Assembly (NCBI RefSeq): GCF_041860085.1
Contig: NZ_CP124747.1
Coordinates: 682,001-746,000 of the forward strand
DNA from: Schlesneria sp. DSM 10557
Lineage (GTDB): Bacteria > Planctomycetota > Planctomycetia > Planctomycetales > Planctomycetaceae
Direction: 5' to 3'
Length of the DNA: 64,000 bases
Position numbers and translations under genes: made by a program. The notes under the pieces are model-generated. The model ran no database searches. It had not been told where the DNA came from and saw nothing but the letters and a program-made list of their open reading frames with translations. Of this stretch, positions 44,309-53,394 are shown piece after piece; position 1 is the first letter of the stretch; each line of letters opens with the position of its first letter.

Positions 44309-46072
44309 ATGGCGTCAGGCAAGTTGCGTTCGTCGAACAACTGGAGCAGGACCGTTCTTATTGGTTTCTGCGTTGTCGTATTCGGATGTACGGACCGAGC
44401 GAAATCTCCGTCTGGAGTCGACAGTTTCAGTTTGAACGGCGAAAAGTCGCTCGAGCAGCACCACATCCGTTTCACAGAGATGGCTCAGCAGTCAGGAATC
44501 GACTGGACGGCTCGCAATGGTGAGGAAGCGAACTTTTTCACCATCCTTGAATCGTTCGGTGCAGGTTGTGCGATCGAGGACTTCGATCGTGACGAAAAGC
44601 TGGATCTGTTTCTGGGAGGTGGGGGGCACTTCGGGTCTGACAAATCGATCCTGCCCCACCCGATCGCCCTGTACCGCCAGATTTCCGACTGGAATTATGA
44701 AGCCGTCACTGATGCTGCGGGGCTGAGCCCGATTCATCGCTACCACCATGGTCTCTGGACCGTGGACATGGATGAAGATGGTTTTGCGGATTTGCTGATC
44801 ACAGGGTGGGGAGGCCTGCAATTGTTCCGGAATATGGGGGACGGAACGTTTTCCGATGTGACCCCTTCATCCGGATTGACGGACCCTCTGTGGAGTCTGG
44901 CCGCCGGATGGGGAGATCTCAATCAGGATCAGGTGCTTGATCTGTTTGTCGGTCATTATGTCGACTGGTCGTTCGACAACGATCCTGTTTGCATCGACAA
45001 GCGGCTTGGCATTCGGAACGTCTGTGATCCCACAGTCTTTCGCGGACTGCCCTGTACCGTGTTTCTCGGTAATGGAGACGGATCATTTCGACCGGGGAAC
45101 GAAGAACTGGGGATTGAGGGGATCGGCAAGACGCTGGGTGTCCTGATTGCCGATCTGAACAACGACAATCAGCCAGACGTATTCGTCGCCAACGATACGG
45201 TACCCAATCAACTGTTTGCTTCGCAGTCCGATCGACGCTATCGGGAAGTCGCTCTCGAAAATGGCGTGGCCCTGGGTGAGACGGGCGCCTCTGATGGCAG
45301 TATGGGCGTCGACCTGGGGGATGTGACCGGTGACGGCAAGCCGGATCTGTGGGTGGCAAATTACGAGAATCAAACGTTTGCCTTGTATCGCAATCTTGGC
45401 AACGACATCTTCGGTCATGCCAGCCGCGCATTCGGAGTTACAGCCGTTGGGTCAGCGGCTGTGGGATTCGGAACGACGCTGCTGGATGCGGACGGCGATG
45501 GATTCCTCGATATTTTCTGCACGAATGGTCACGTCTGGGCCCCCAATTCTGTCGCTGATCGCCGGCAGTTGCCCTATCTGTTCTGGAATGATCAAGGCAG
45601 GCGTTTACGTGAAATCGCAAAATCCTCAGGCGAATATCTGAGCACGCCGCATCTGGGGCGAGGGGCTGCCATGGGAGACCTTGATGCGAACGGGAGCCCG
45701 GACCTTGTGGTCGTGCATACCAACGAACCTGTGGCAGTACTTCGGAATGAGGTGAAGATCGAGAACTGGCTGGCAATACGACTCGTGGGACGCCACAGCA
45801 CGCGTTCAGCGGTGGGAGCCTGGGTGAAAATTTTCACGGGCGAACGGGAGCAAACCGGATATGTGAAAGGTGGGGGGAGTTACTTGTCGACGAGTGACCG
45901 GTCCCTCCTGTTTGGACTGGGCAAGTCGACTCAGGTGGACCGTCTAGAAGTTCACTGGCCAACGGGTCAAACGACCTCGCTGGCCAGTGTTTCGTCTTGC
46001 CAGCGAATTCTCGTTCTGGAAGACACTTCAGAGTATCACGTGATGCCAGTCGGGCATCGTGAATCTGATTAA
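44309..46072 (+). CDS. CRTAC1 / ASPIC-UnbV FG-GAP lipoprotein (copy 1)
   Basis: A 587-residue exported protein. The N-terminal hydrophobic stretch ends in a lipobox (VVVFGC), so it is probably lipid-anchored. The body is a beta-propeller of FG-GAP/VCBS-type repeats with Ca-binding loops such as DFDRDEKLDLFLG, DMDEDGFADLLITG, DLNNDNQPDVFVAND, DVTGDGKPDLWVAN and DADGDGFLDIFC. The C-terminus is an ASPIC/UnbV domain (VGAWVKIFTG...GLGKSTQVDRLEVHWP). ATG 44309 has AGGA 8 bases upstream. It pairs with the TPR gene upstream. Its stop overlaps the convergent small lipoprotein stop. Confidence 0.85.
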   Translation: MASGKLRSSNNWSRTVLIGFCVVVFGCTDRAKSPSGVDSFSLNGEKSLEQHHIRFTEMAQQSGIDWTARNGEEANFFTILESFGAGCAIEDFDRDEKLDLFLGGGGHFGSDKSILPHPIALYRQISDWNYEAVTDAAGLSPIHRYHHGLWTVDMDEDGFADLLITGWGGLQLFRNMGDGTFSDVTPSSGLTDPLWSLAAGWGDLNQDQVLDLFVGHYVDWSFDNDPVCIDKRLGIRNVCDPTVFRGLPCTVFLGNGDGSFRPGNEELGIEGIGKTLGVLIADLNNDNQPDVFVANDTVPNQLFASQSDRRYREVALENGVALGETGASDGSMGVDLGDVTGDGKPDLWVANYENQTFALYRNLGNDIFGHASRAFGVTAVGSAAVGFGTTLLDADGDGFLDIFCTNGHVWAPNSVADRRQLPYLFWNDQGRRLREIAKSSGEYLSTPHLGRGAAMGDLDANGSPDLVVVHTNEPVAVLRNEVKIENWLAIRLVGRHSTRSAVGAWVKIFTGEREQTGYVKGGGSYLSTSDRSLLFGLGKSTQVDRLEVHWPTGQTTSLASVSSCQRILVLEDTSEYHVMPVGHRESD

Positions 46073-46521
46073 AGCTTCAGCTCGATCGCGGGCGTTTTTT
46101 CCGTGACTTCCACCTCTTTCGGTGTCGTTCTGGTCGACACGTAATCTTTCGAGAACGGAAGGTCTACCTTGGGAGGCCCCTTGCGCATTGCAGCCTTGGC
46201 TTGCTCTTCCTGAGACATCTTTGGAGCGTAGCCGAGGACGACTTTGTATTTACCCTTCGCAGCCCCTGCGTGTCCGTTGCTCGCCGTCATTTTGAAGTTA
46301 CCACTGGCATCCGTGATACCACTCGACGTCAGCGTCCCTGGAGAATTGTTTGTTGCTGGTTGCGGATCGACAGGGACCAGCTGGACGCTCACGTCTGCGA
46401 GTGGTTTGCCACCGACGGTGAGGTTTCCAGTGACCGGGAACAGTGGTGGGCCGGCTGGACCCGATGAGCTACAGCCAATGAGGCCGGCCAGACAAAGCAG
46501 ACTGAACAAACGCGCGGACAT
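46069..46521 (-). CDS. Small lipoprotein with a transthyretin/carboxypeptidase-regulatory-like fold
   Basis: A 150-residue lipoprotein: lipobox LIGC after a short signal (LFSLLCLAGLIGC). The segment FPVTGNLTVGGKPLADVSVQLVP and the GITDASGNFKM...GKYKVVLGYAP pattern are the prealbumin-like fold widely seen in planctomycete lipoproteins near DUF1559 genes. It is the last gene of the minus-strand run DUF1559-CRTAC1-TPR-lipoprotein. Its stop overlaps the convergent CRTAC1 stop by four bases. The ligand is unknown. Confidence 0.8.
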   Translation of the reverse strand: MSARLFSLLCLAGLIGCSSSGPAGPPLFPVTGNLTVGGKPLADVSVQLVPVDPQPATNNSPGTLTSSGITDASGNFKMTASNGHAGAAKGKYKVVLGYAPKMSQEEQAKAAMRKGPPKVDLPFSKDYVSTRTTPKEVEVTEKTPAIELKL

Positions 46522-46614
46522 AGAAATTCTCCTGAAAGGAATCCAATGGTGTCTCGTTGCAGTGAATTAGAGGGACGTGCGGTAATCTTAGCTGTGGAGG
46601 CGGCACAATTCGAG

Positions 46615-47811
46615 TCATTGCTGTGGACCGGTGATTCGTGAACGCAGGGCGGTGACGACTTCCGCATCCTCGATCAGTTCGGCCAGGGTCATCAGGCTGG
46701 TACGAAACTGAAAATCATCGAAGGCGTCGGAAGAGCGGTTCATTTCCATGATCATCTTCGACAGCGGGACACTGACCTCGTAGAGCTTGAAAAATCGTTG
46801 AGACTCTTCTGCCTTACCCAGTCGCCGGCAAATGTCATGAATCTGAAAATGAACCTTCCACCAATAGGGATCAATGGCGTAAGCGCGGAGCGACAACTCC
46901 AACGCGGATTCGAAATCATTTTCAACATCGGCTTTCCAGGCTCTCGCACGCCAGATTCGAGCATCTCCGTCGGCTGCTTCCTGCGGTACCGAAGCAAGCA
47001 GCCGAGTCACTTCATCAATGTTTCCATCTTCGATGGCGAGGTTAATAAAGTAAGCCAGTAGTTCCAGGTTGTGTGGGTACCGTTGCAAAAGTTCCGTTGC
47101 CTCTGGAATGTGCGCATAGTTCTCGGCTTCTTCCAGATTCGACTTGGCTTCAGACATGTAGATCTGCATTGCACGAGCGACCTGGAACGTTTCGTCGTCA
47201 GGATTCCCTTCCAGCCAGAACGAGTTGTTACGATAAAGCGATGCACCGTAGAACCAGCTTGCGCTCGCGAGATAAACATACGCTTCCGGGGATTCACGAC
47301 GGACACGGATTGCTGCTCGAATTCGTTTGACCAGTTCCGCACGTTGAAGCGTCATGGCTGCAAAAAAGATGGACTGCTTGTGTGCGAGCAGAACACGCGG
47401 ATCGAGCGAGATGATTTCGTCACAGGTCTTAAGGCCGTCCCATGGCCGATTCAGATACTCAAACTCCAGTCCCGCTTTTCTCGCCAGAGAAGGAATTGCG
47501 CGCCGGTCCGTTCTGGGAATGCTACCAAGACACTTGGCCATCAGCTTCCAGTCCTGAACTTCTTCCGCCGCTTCCGCTCGAAACAGCCAGGGTTCTGCAC
47601 GCTGGGGTTCCAGGTAGGACCATCGCTCAGAGGCCTTCGCCAGCTTGTCCCACTGCGAGTTTCGTGAAGCTTCATAACAGAGCGAGGCCAGCGACTTGAC
47701 AGTTTTGGCCTGCCAGACCTGATGTCCCCAATACGCGAGCGGTACGACCAGCAGGATGATCAGCATGACCCAGATTGATCGGCGGTTTCTAACCCCAGCG
47801 GTATGCTTCAT
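46615..47811 (-). CDS. Membrane-anchored TPR protein of the second CRTAC1 module
   Basis: A 398-residue protein with one N-terminal membrane helix (IWVMLIILLVVPLAYWGHQVW). It then has degenerate TPR-type helical hairpins (WLFRAEAAEEVQDWKLMAKC, IWRARAWKADVENDFESALE), so it is probably periplasmic. ATG 47811 is taken as the start; the frame is open further upstream into the CRTAC1 gene, where it does not look coding. It follows the CRTAC1 gene with 98 bases between them and precedes the small lipoprotein, forming one likely transcription unit. The role is inferred to match the first module's TPR protein. Confidence 0.65.
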   Translation of the reverse strand: MKHTAGVRNRRSIWVMLIILLVVPLAYWGHQVWQAKTVKSLASLCYEASRNSQWDKLAKASERWSYLEPQRAEPWLFRAEAAEEVQDWKLMAKCLGSIPRTDRRAIPSLARKAGLEFEYLNRPWDGLKTCDEIISLDPRVLLAHKQSIFFAAMTLQRAELVKRIRAAIRVRRESPEAYVYLASASWFYGASLYRNNSFWLEGNPDDETFQVARAMQIYMSEAKSNLEEAENYAHIPEATELLQRYPHNLELLAYFINLAIEDGNIDEVTRLLASVPQEAADGDARIWRARAWKADVENDFESALELSLRAYAIDPYWWKVHFQIHDICRRLGKAEESQRFFKLYEVSVPLSKMIMEMNRSSDAFDDFQFRTSLMTLAELIEDAEVVTALRSRITGPQQ

Positions 47812-47909
47812 TCCTGGTCTCGCCGTTTCACGGTTGCTCACTTGTCGACAGGGGGATTTCGTGGCTCGTACCACATCGCAAGGACTGGGCCCGATCGACT
47901 GACTCAATC

Positions 47910-49646
47910 TTACTCCGTTGCCGAAGATCGGGGTTGTTGAATCAGCATCATCGAATCTGCTGTGACATCGGGAATCTGCTGCACGGTACCGTCCGGCCAG
48001 CGAATCTCCAGCGAACACGGGCTGGAATCGTCGCCCAAGCCGAAGATGAGAGCAGGTTCATGTGCGGAACAGTAGCTGTTCCCCCCCAGCATCTGCTGGG
48101 TCAGAGTTTTTTCTCCCTGTCGCAGGGTCACACGTACCCCGACACCGCGACGATTTGTGTTGCACTGAAATCGAAGCTTTAACCAATGCCCTCGAACCGA
48201 TTCATTGCGCAGCAGCGCCGTCGGCGAGTTTTGATGCACGACAGCCAGGTCCCAGTCACCATCGTTGTCAAAGTCGCCAGAGGCCACTCCGCGCCCGAGT
48301 CCTTTTCGCTGAAAGTAGGGTCCTGCGATCTGAGAGAACTCGACAAAACGCGTCCCCGCAAAGGAGAAGAGCTGAGCGGGCATTTCATGCAGATCCCCCT
48401 GAGAGCTCCAGTCATCAATATGACCGTTCGCGATAAAAATGTCTTCGCGGCCATCCTGGTTAAAGTCCGTCATCACCGTTCCAAACCCGAGAAAGGGAAT
48501 GACAGGGGTGTGGAGGCCGACCAACCCCGTTACGTCCTGAAAGCCCGTCGGTCCCAGGTTCTTGTAAAGCGTGTTCGATTCTTTGGTGAAGTGGGTGCTG
48601 TAGAGATCCAGCCAGCCGTTATGGTCGAAATCCCCGGCAGCGATTCCCATACTGGCCTGGGGATGTCCTTCGCGGCTGACCGCACAACCCAGCAGCATTG
48701 CCATTTCAGAGAACTGACCATGGCCCTGATTGATGAACAGGAAATTCGGAGAAGTGTCGTTCGTGACATAAATATCGGGCAGGTTGTCGTTGTTAAGATC
48801 TGCAATCACCACTCCCAGACCCTTGTTCTCAGGTCCGAACAGGCCCCGCTTTTCAGCTTCAGCCGTGAATGTCCCGTCTCCCTGATTGAAATAGCACTCG
48901 TCCGGAACTCCCGTCATGTTCTTGGGATGGCAAGTGCCGGGACGACCATCCGCGCGGAGGCACGGAACGGGGTTATGTACGTCGTAGTCCACATAATTGC
49001 AGACGTACAGGTCGAGATCACCGTCGCCATCGAGATCACCCCAGGCAGAGCTTGCGCTCCAGAGGGGATTCGCAACTCCGGCGGAGTTTGCAATCTCGAT
49101 GAACGTCCCATCTCCCATGTTACGGAACAGGGAGTTGGGTCCTACGTTGGAAACATAGACATCATCGAATCCATCGTCATCGAAATCGGCGACAGAAACG
49201 CCCTGACTGTATTGCGACTCGTGGATCGTCGCAGGAACAGTAACCCGTTCAAACCTCCCCGGTTCCACTTGCCGGAAGAGTTGATCGAGAGGTTGAGTAT
49301 CACTGGAAGGATCGACCGGATTTCCCCCCTGGCAGAGATACAGATCAAGCAGATGGTCTCCGTCGTAATCAATCCAGCCCGCTCCACCTCCTGTGGCTTC
49401 CACCATCAGGACTTTTCCCTGTTCGCCGTTATCGTAAACGAAGTTCAATCCCGACTGTTCGGCAACATCGGCGAAGACAGGGTTGGCGATCGGTTGCTCA
49501 GACCGTGGTCTGTTAACGGTCGATTCGGGCGCCCCCTTTGTTACTGAAACCGTAGAGGTCGAAGAATCAACAGGGGCTGTGGAGGTCTTGGACGTACAAC
49601 CGCAGACCGCCCAGACGCAGATACCAAGATGAAACCAGCGCGGCAT
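47910..49646 (-). CDS. CRTAC1 / ASPIC-UnbV FG-GAP lipoprotein (copy 2)
   Basis: A 578-residue exported protein with a lipobox (VWAVCGC) and FG-GAP/VCBS-type propeller repeats: WIDYDGDHLLDLYLC, DFDDDGFDDVYVSN, DLDGDGDLDLYVCN, DLNNDNLPDIYVTND, DFDHNGWLDLY and DFDNDGDWDLAVVH. It ends in an ASPIC/UnbV domain (GVGVRVTLRQGEKTL...LEIRWPDG). It is a paralogue of the CRTAC1 gene at 44.3 kb with the same architecture, on the opposite strand. The frame opens at 49736, but ATG 49646 is the better start, with the signal sequence directly after it. It sits between the DUF1559 gene and the TPR gene. Confidence 0.85.
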   Translation of the reverse strand: MPRWFHLGICVWAVCGCTSKTSTAPVDSSTSTVSVTKGAPESTVNRPRSEQPIANPVFADVAEQSGLNFVYDNGEQGKVLMVEATGGGAGWIDYDGDHLLDLYLCQGGNPVDPSSDTQPLDQLFRQVEPGRFERVTVPATIHESQYSQGVSVADFDDDGFDDVYVSNVGPNSLFRNMGDGTFIEIANSAGVANPLWSASSAWGDLDGDGDLDLYVCNYVDYDVHNPVPCLRADGRPGTCHPKNMTGVPDECYFNQGDGTFTAEAEKRGLFGPENKGLGVVIADLNNDNLPDIYVTNDTSPNFLFINQGHGQFSEMAMLLGCAVSREGHPQASMGIAAGDFDHNGWLDLYSTHFTKESNTLYKNLGPTGFQDVTGLVGLHTPVIPFLGFGTVMTDFNQDGREDIFIANGHIDDWSSQGDLHEMPAQLFSFAGTRFVEFSQIAGPYFQRKGLGRGVASGDFDNDGDWDLAVVHQNSPTALLRNESVRGHWLKLRFQCNTNRRGVGVRVTLRQGEKTLTQQMLGGNSYCSAHEPALIFGLGDDSSPCSLEIRWPDGTVQQIPDVTADSMMLIQQPRSSATE

Positions 49647-49772
49647 GTCCCCGCATCCCGTGGACTTAGATGATGTCGTGATGAATGTGAGCTGCAGAAA
49701 AGAGAGAATCTCGCCCCGCATAGGGGCGAGATTCATGTCTGGAACTCAGCAGAGGATGGAGTGAACCACCTT

Positions 49773-50825
49773 CTAGAATTCGCCAACTGTTTCCGAGTTA
49801 CCGCGGGTCGAAATGGCCTGCAGCGTGACACCCGAAATGCTGTCGCTGATAAATCGCACAGCGCCGTCACACATCAGGACGTGAGCCCCACCGACGTGAG
49901 TGCTGCTAATGCCGTGACATTTGTGTGAGTCATGGCCGGCAACCATGCTTCCGTCGAGGTTGAACGAGAAGTTCTGGTTGACGAGGTGCGCGGCCGTCGA
50001 GATGGCCATAGGGCTGGCCCAGGCAGCATCGCCAGAAACGCTGGCTGGTCGGCGAGGACCGGAAGCGAAATGCTGGTCTTCCATGATCAGAATCGTGTTC
50101 GAGGTTCCATCGGTAATGTCGCGCATCTTCGCGGTGCCGAGCAAACTGAAAACGCCATTCTCACGACAGAGATAAGCGGTCTCGTACATTGAGGCCCAGA
50201 TGGCTTGGCCGACAATTTCAGTTCCGCCACCGTTACGCGGAGTTGGAACGGCGGGACAGTCGCGCCAGTCACCGTAGGTGAATCCCATGTTTCCAACGTA
50301 ATCAGTACGTCCCGAGGTATTTCCGGGAACGGAAGGTTGGCCCCCACCAGCAGCACCGACGTCGACATAGACGAGTGAAGTCTGTGGGTTGCTGGGGCAC
50401 ATGAAAGCTGCCATGCCGCGCTGTGCCAGCAGTCCATTGTAGCTGCTACCCCATCCAGGGATTCCACTTGGAGCATTGGCAGACAGGTTGTCGGTGAAGT
50501 TGAACTGGTTGTACAGAGGAGCCTGGTCAATGTATGGCAGAGCCATGATCATCCAGCCGAAGCTGCCAGGGCCCCCTTGCCAGGAACTACTTCCCTGCCA
50601 AGCCTGGATTGCTCGTCCATCGGTGTTCTGCGGGAACTGACCTGCAGTGTCATGATAGTTGTGGCAGGCCAATCCGAGTTGCTTGAGATTGTTCTTACAT
50701 TGTGTGCGGCGGGCTGCCTCACGAGCCTGCTGCACAGCGGGCAGCAGCAAAGCGATCAGAACTGCGATGATCGCGATGACGACCAGGAGTTCGATCAGGG
50801 TGAATCCACGAAAACGAGTCTTCAT
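49773..50825 (-). CDS. DUF1559 protein with a pilin-like N-terminus
   Basis: A 350-residue protein of the large planctomycete DUF1559 family. The N-terminus RGFTLIELLVVIAIIAVLIALL is a type IV prepilin signal with Glu at +5. Next is the conserved REAARRTQCKNNLKQLGLACHNYH, and near the C-terminus HVGGAHVLMCDGAVRFISD, the H-x-DG motif of the family. These proteins are thought to be exported as pseudopilins, but their function is unsettled. It heads the minus-strand module and has its own probable promoter in the 560-base region upstream. Confidence 0.9.
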   Translation of the reverse strand: MKTRFRGFTLIELLVVIAIIAVLIALLLPAVQQAREAARRTQCKNNLKQLGLACHNYHDTAGQFPQNTDGRAIQAWQGSSSWQGGPGSFGWMIMALPYIDQAPLYNQFNFTDNLSANAPSGIPGWGSSYNGLLAQRGMAAFMCPSNPQTSLVYVDVGAAGGGQPSVPGNTSGRTDYVGNMGFTYGDWRDCPAVPTPRNGGGTEIVGQAIWASMYETAYLCRENGVFSLLGTAKMRDITDGTSNTILIMEDQHFASGPRRPASVSGDAAWASPMAISTAAHLVNQNFSFNLDGSMVAGHDSHKCHGISSTHVGGAHVLMCDGAVRFISDSISGVTLQAISTRGNSETVGEF

Positions 50826-51388
50826 TTGTCTAGATTGCTCCGCGTTAACGATGTCGCCAAATATCGCGACTCATACAGTCCTGTCCTCCACGTTGAAGGA
50901 CACCCATCAGGTGAGCTCAAGGCAACCAATCAGTCGAATGAGAAAGAGAAAATTGCGCTGCTGGTTTTGAGCTGCCTTTCGAACGTCACAGCGGCACGAT
51001 GTAAATTGCGGCGCGCTGTGATCTTTTCGACCAACCTGAGTTCCTTCGGTAATTCTCAATAGAAACTTCGGATAAGTCAAGGAGAGACGTGTGATGGCCG
51101 AAGTCCTTCGGGGAATTCCGTTTTTTTCCGTGCGACCAACCTTGAAATTCGGGTGGAGTTTGTTTCGGTCTGAGTGCGGTCGCGATTCAAATGTTCTTCT
51201 GGAGTGTCAGAATCGCACTGGAAACCCGTGAACTTTCGCTGCCCATCATTTGAAAATCCCTTGTCCGGATGGTATCCCACCTTATCTCTGCGGCGCCACG
51301 CGGTCCCCTGATTCCCGTCTGGCCACGTCTCACGAGAACGTCACTCACCGTCAATTTGCGACTAAACTACAGAACGGAGTTCTAGCGG
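50826..51388. other. Divergent intergenic region between DUF1559 and accD
   Basis: About 560 bases with no gene seen; short frames on both strands lack ribosome sites. The promoters of the DUF1559 gene (minus) and accD (plus) must be here. I found no clear -35/-10 pairs or strong hairpin. Confidence 0.4.
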
Positions 51389-52246
51389 ATGAGTTCAGAC
51401 ACTCCTCCACAGCAACGAGATTTCGACAACGGAGAAGCACCACGGAAGAAGCGAGGAGTGCCCGAAGGACTCTGGATTCAATGTGATTCCTGCAAAAGTA
51501 CGGTGTACCGAAAGCAAGTCGAACAAAATCTTTATCTGTGCCCTGATTGCAACCACCATTTCATCGTTCCTGGCCGGGTTCGCATTCAACAACTGCTCGA
51601 CGAAGACAGCTTCGAAGAATGGTTCACCAACCTCGCTCCGAAAGATCCGCTGGGGTTTGTTGATTCCAAGCCTTACAAGGTCCGTTTGCTGGCGGAACAG
51701 AAGAAGACCGGCTTGAAAGACGCGTGTATTGCAGGCCGAGGTTACATGCGAGGGCGACCGCTGGTCTTCGCCCTGACGGACTCTTCTTTCATCATGGGAA
51801 GCATGGGATCTGTGGTTGGTGAAATGCTGACGCGGTCCGTCGAGGAAGCCACCCGACTCAAGTTGCCTTTGGTGATCGTGAGCGGATCCGGGGGTGGTGC
51901 TCGAATGCACGAGGGGATCCTCTCTCTCATGCAGATGGGGAAAGTCAGTGCCGCACTGGCTCGGTACCAGTCTTCAGGGGGGCTTTTTATCTCGGTACTG
52001 ACCAACCCGACCATGGGGGGGGTCGCGGCGAGTTTCGCATCGCTGGGTGACATTACCCTGGCCGAACCGAAAGCCCTCGTTGGTTTCGCGGGTCCACGGG
52101 TTGTCCGGGCTACCTGCAAAATCGATCTTCCTGCGGGATTTCAGACAAGCGAATTTCTGTTGACACATGGTTTTATAGACAGGATCGTCCCACGCCCTGA
52201 GCTGCGTACAGAGATCTCTCGTATCATTGATTACTGTGGTGTGTAG
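51389..52246 (+). CDS. accD: Acetyl-CoA carboxylase carboxyltransferase subunit beta (AccD)
   Basis: A 285-residue subunit of acetyl-CoA carboxylase; with AccA it moves the carboxyl group from biotin to acetyl-CoA, the first step in fatty acid synthesis. An N-terminal zinc ribbon is formed by CDSC...CPDC (about residues 32-54). The [25 protein letters not shown] region and GGGARMHEG carry the crotonase-like fold and CoA-binding residues. The length matches AccD. ATG 51389 is used, with GGAG upstream. A kinase gene follows after 48 bases, possibly co-transcribed. Confidence 0.95.
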   Translation: MSSDTPPQQRDFDNGEAPRKKRGVPEGLWIQCDSCKSTVYRKQVEQNLYLCPDCNHHFIVPGRVRIQQLLDEDSFEEWFTNLAPKDPLGFVDSKPYKVRLLAEQKKTGLKDACIAGRGYMRGRPLVFALTDSSFIMGSMGSVVGEMLTRSVEEATRLKLPLVIVSGSGGGARMHEGILSLMQMGKVSAALARYQSSGGLFISVLTNPTMGGVAASFASLGDITLAEPKALVGFAGPRVVRATCKIDLPAGFQTSEFLLTHGFIDRIVPRPELRTEISRIIDYCGV

Positions 52247-52294
52247 TTCGGTCGCGTTGTTCACCTGCGAGCTGAAATTGGAGCAAGGAAACCC

Positions 52295-53182
52295 ATGTTG
52301 CAATTCCTCAAAGCGCTGCTCAAACGCAAGCCCAAGGTGAACAAAGTCGACATCGGGTCGCGCTTTCAACTGATCAGTCGCGTCGGTCAGGGAAGCATGT
52401 CGAAAGTCTGGCGTGCGACCGACCGCCGTACAGAGAAGACGGTCGCATTGAAGGTGCTCGACATCGAGAAAACCAAGCGACTGGAATCCCGCTTCTCTCA
52501 AATGAAGAGTAAGAAGCCGACGGAAGGGGAGGTTGCAATCACATTGCAGCATCCCCACATCGTCAAAACCTTCGAACATGGAATCACGACGAACAATGAA
52601 CAGTTCCTCGTGATGGAATTCATCGAAGGAATGTCGTTGAGCTATCTGATTGACGTTCAGAACGACGTCATGAAGAAGAATCGGTTGAAATTCATCGTGG
52701 AACTTGGCGAGGCCATCGAACACTTTCACCGACAAAACTGGATTCATCGGGATATCTGTCCGCGCAACATCATCGTCGATCAGTCGCTCAACACGAAGCT
52801 GATCGATTTTGGCCTCGTCGTCCCCAATACCGCGGAGTATCAGGCGCCAGGAAACCGTACTGGAACGGCAACCTACATGGCTCCTGAACTCATCAAGCGT
52901 CAGAAAACCGACCAGCGCATCGACATCTTTGCGTATGCGGTGACCTGCTTTGAGATGTATACGAAAGAGCTTCCGTGGCCGGGTGGAGAAACGCTCGAAG
53001 CTGTCGTGCAGCACATTAACCTGCCCCCCAAAGAACTTCAGAAACTGGTCCCGAGTATCGACCCTCTGGTCGCGGAAACCATCATGAAAGGTCTCGCCGC
53101 GCGGCCCAATGAGCGCTGGTCCACCATGGGACAGATGCTGAAACCGCTGCGTGAAGCACTCCACAATTCGCAAAGTCAGTAA
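52295..53182 (+). CDS. Soluble Hanks-type Ser/Thr protein kinase with a Cys in the catalytic loop
   Basis: A 295-residue kinase domain with no membrane helix. The Gly-rich loop VGQGSMSKVW (30-39), Lys53 in VALKVLD, Glu78, DFG (171-173) and APE (196-198) are all present. The catalytic loop is HRDICPRN (151-158): Asp153 and Asn158 are kept, but Cys155 replaces the usual Lys of HRDLKxxN. The Lys-to-Cys change may alter but need not abolish activity. It is cytoplasmic and follows accD with a 48-base gap. The target is unknown. Confidence 0.85.
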   Translation: MLQFLKALLKRKPKVNKVDIGSRFQLISRVGQGSMSKVWRATDRRTEKTVALKVLDIEKTKRLESRFSQMKSKKPTEGEVAITLQHPHIVKTFEHGITTNNEQFLVMEFIEGMSLSYLIDVQNDVMKKNRLKFIVELGEAIEHFHRQNWIHRDICPRNIIVDQSLNTKLIDFGLVVPNTAEYQAPGNRTGTATYMAPELIKRQKTDQRIDIFAYAVTCFEMYTKELPWPGGETLEAVVQHINLPPKELQKLVPSIDPLVAETIMKGLAARPNERWSTMGQMLKPLREALHNSQSQ

Positions 53183-53394
53183 AACAAAACCGCCACTATC
53201 GTTTGACAAGCGGTATCTCCCTGATATTCTGCATACCACCCAGACGGGACAATCAGACAATTCTCCCCAATCTGACATTTTGAAAATTGTCTCTCGGCGA
53301 CAGTTCTTCTCAGAACTGCGAGGGAAGGATTGGAGGGGCCGAAGGTCGGCTTCTCCAGGTTCAGCACCCGTGATCGCTTTGAAGGAGTTTACTT

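Noticed and set aside
48186-49547. 453-residue plus-strand open frame
   Set aside because: It lies antisense to the CRTAC1 gene, has no ribosome site and reads as Arg/His/Ile-rich with no family pattern, while the minus-strand frame has clear propeller repeats.
51974-53278. 434-residue minus-strand open frame
   Set aside because: It is antisense to the end of accD and the whole kinase gene; the plus-strand frames have unmistakable motifs.
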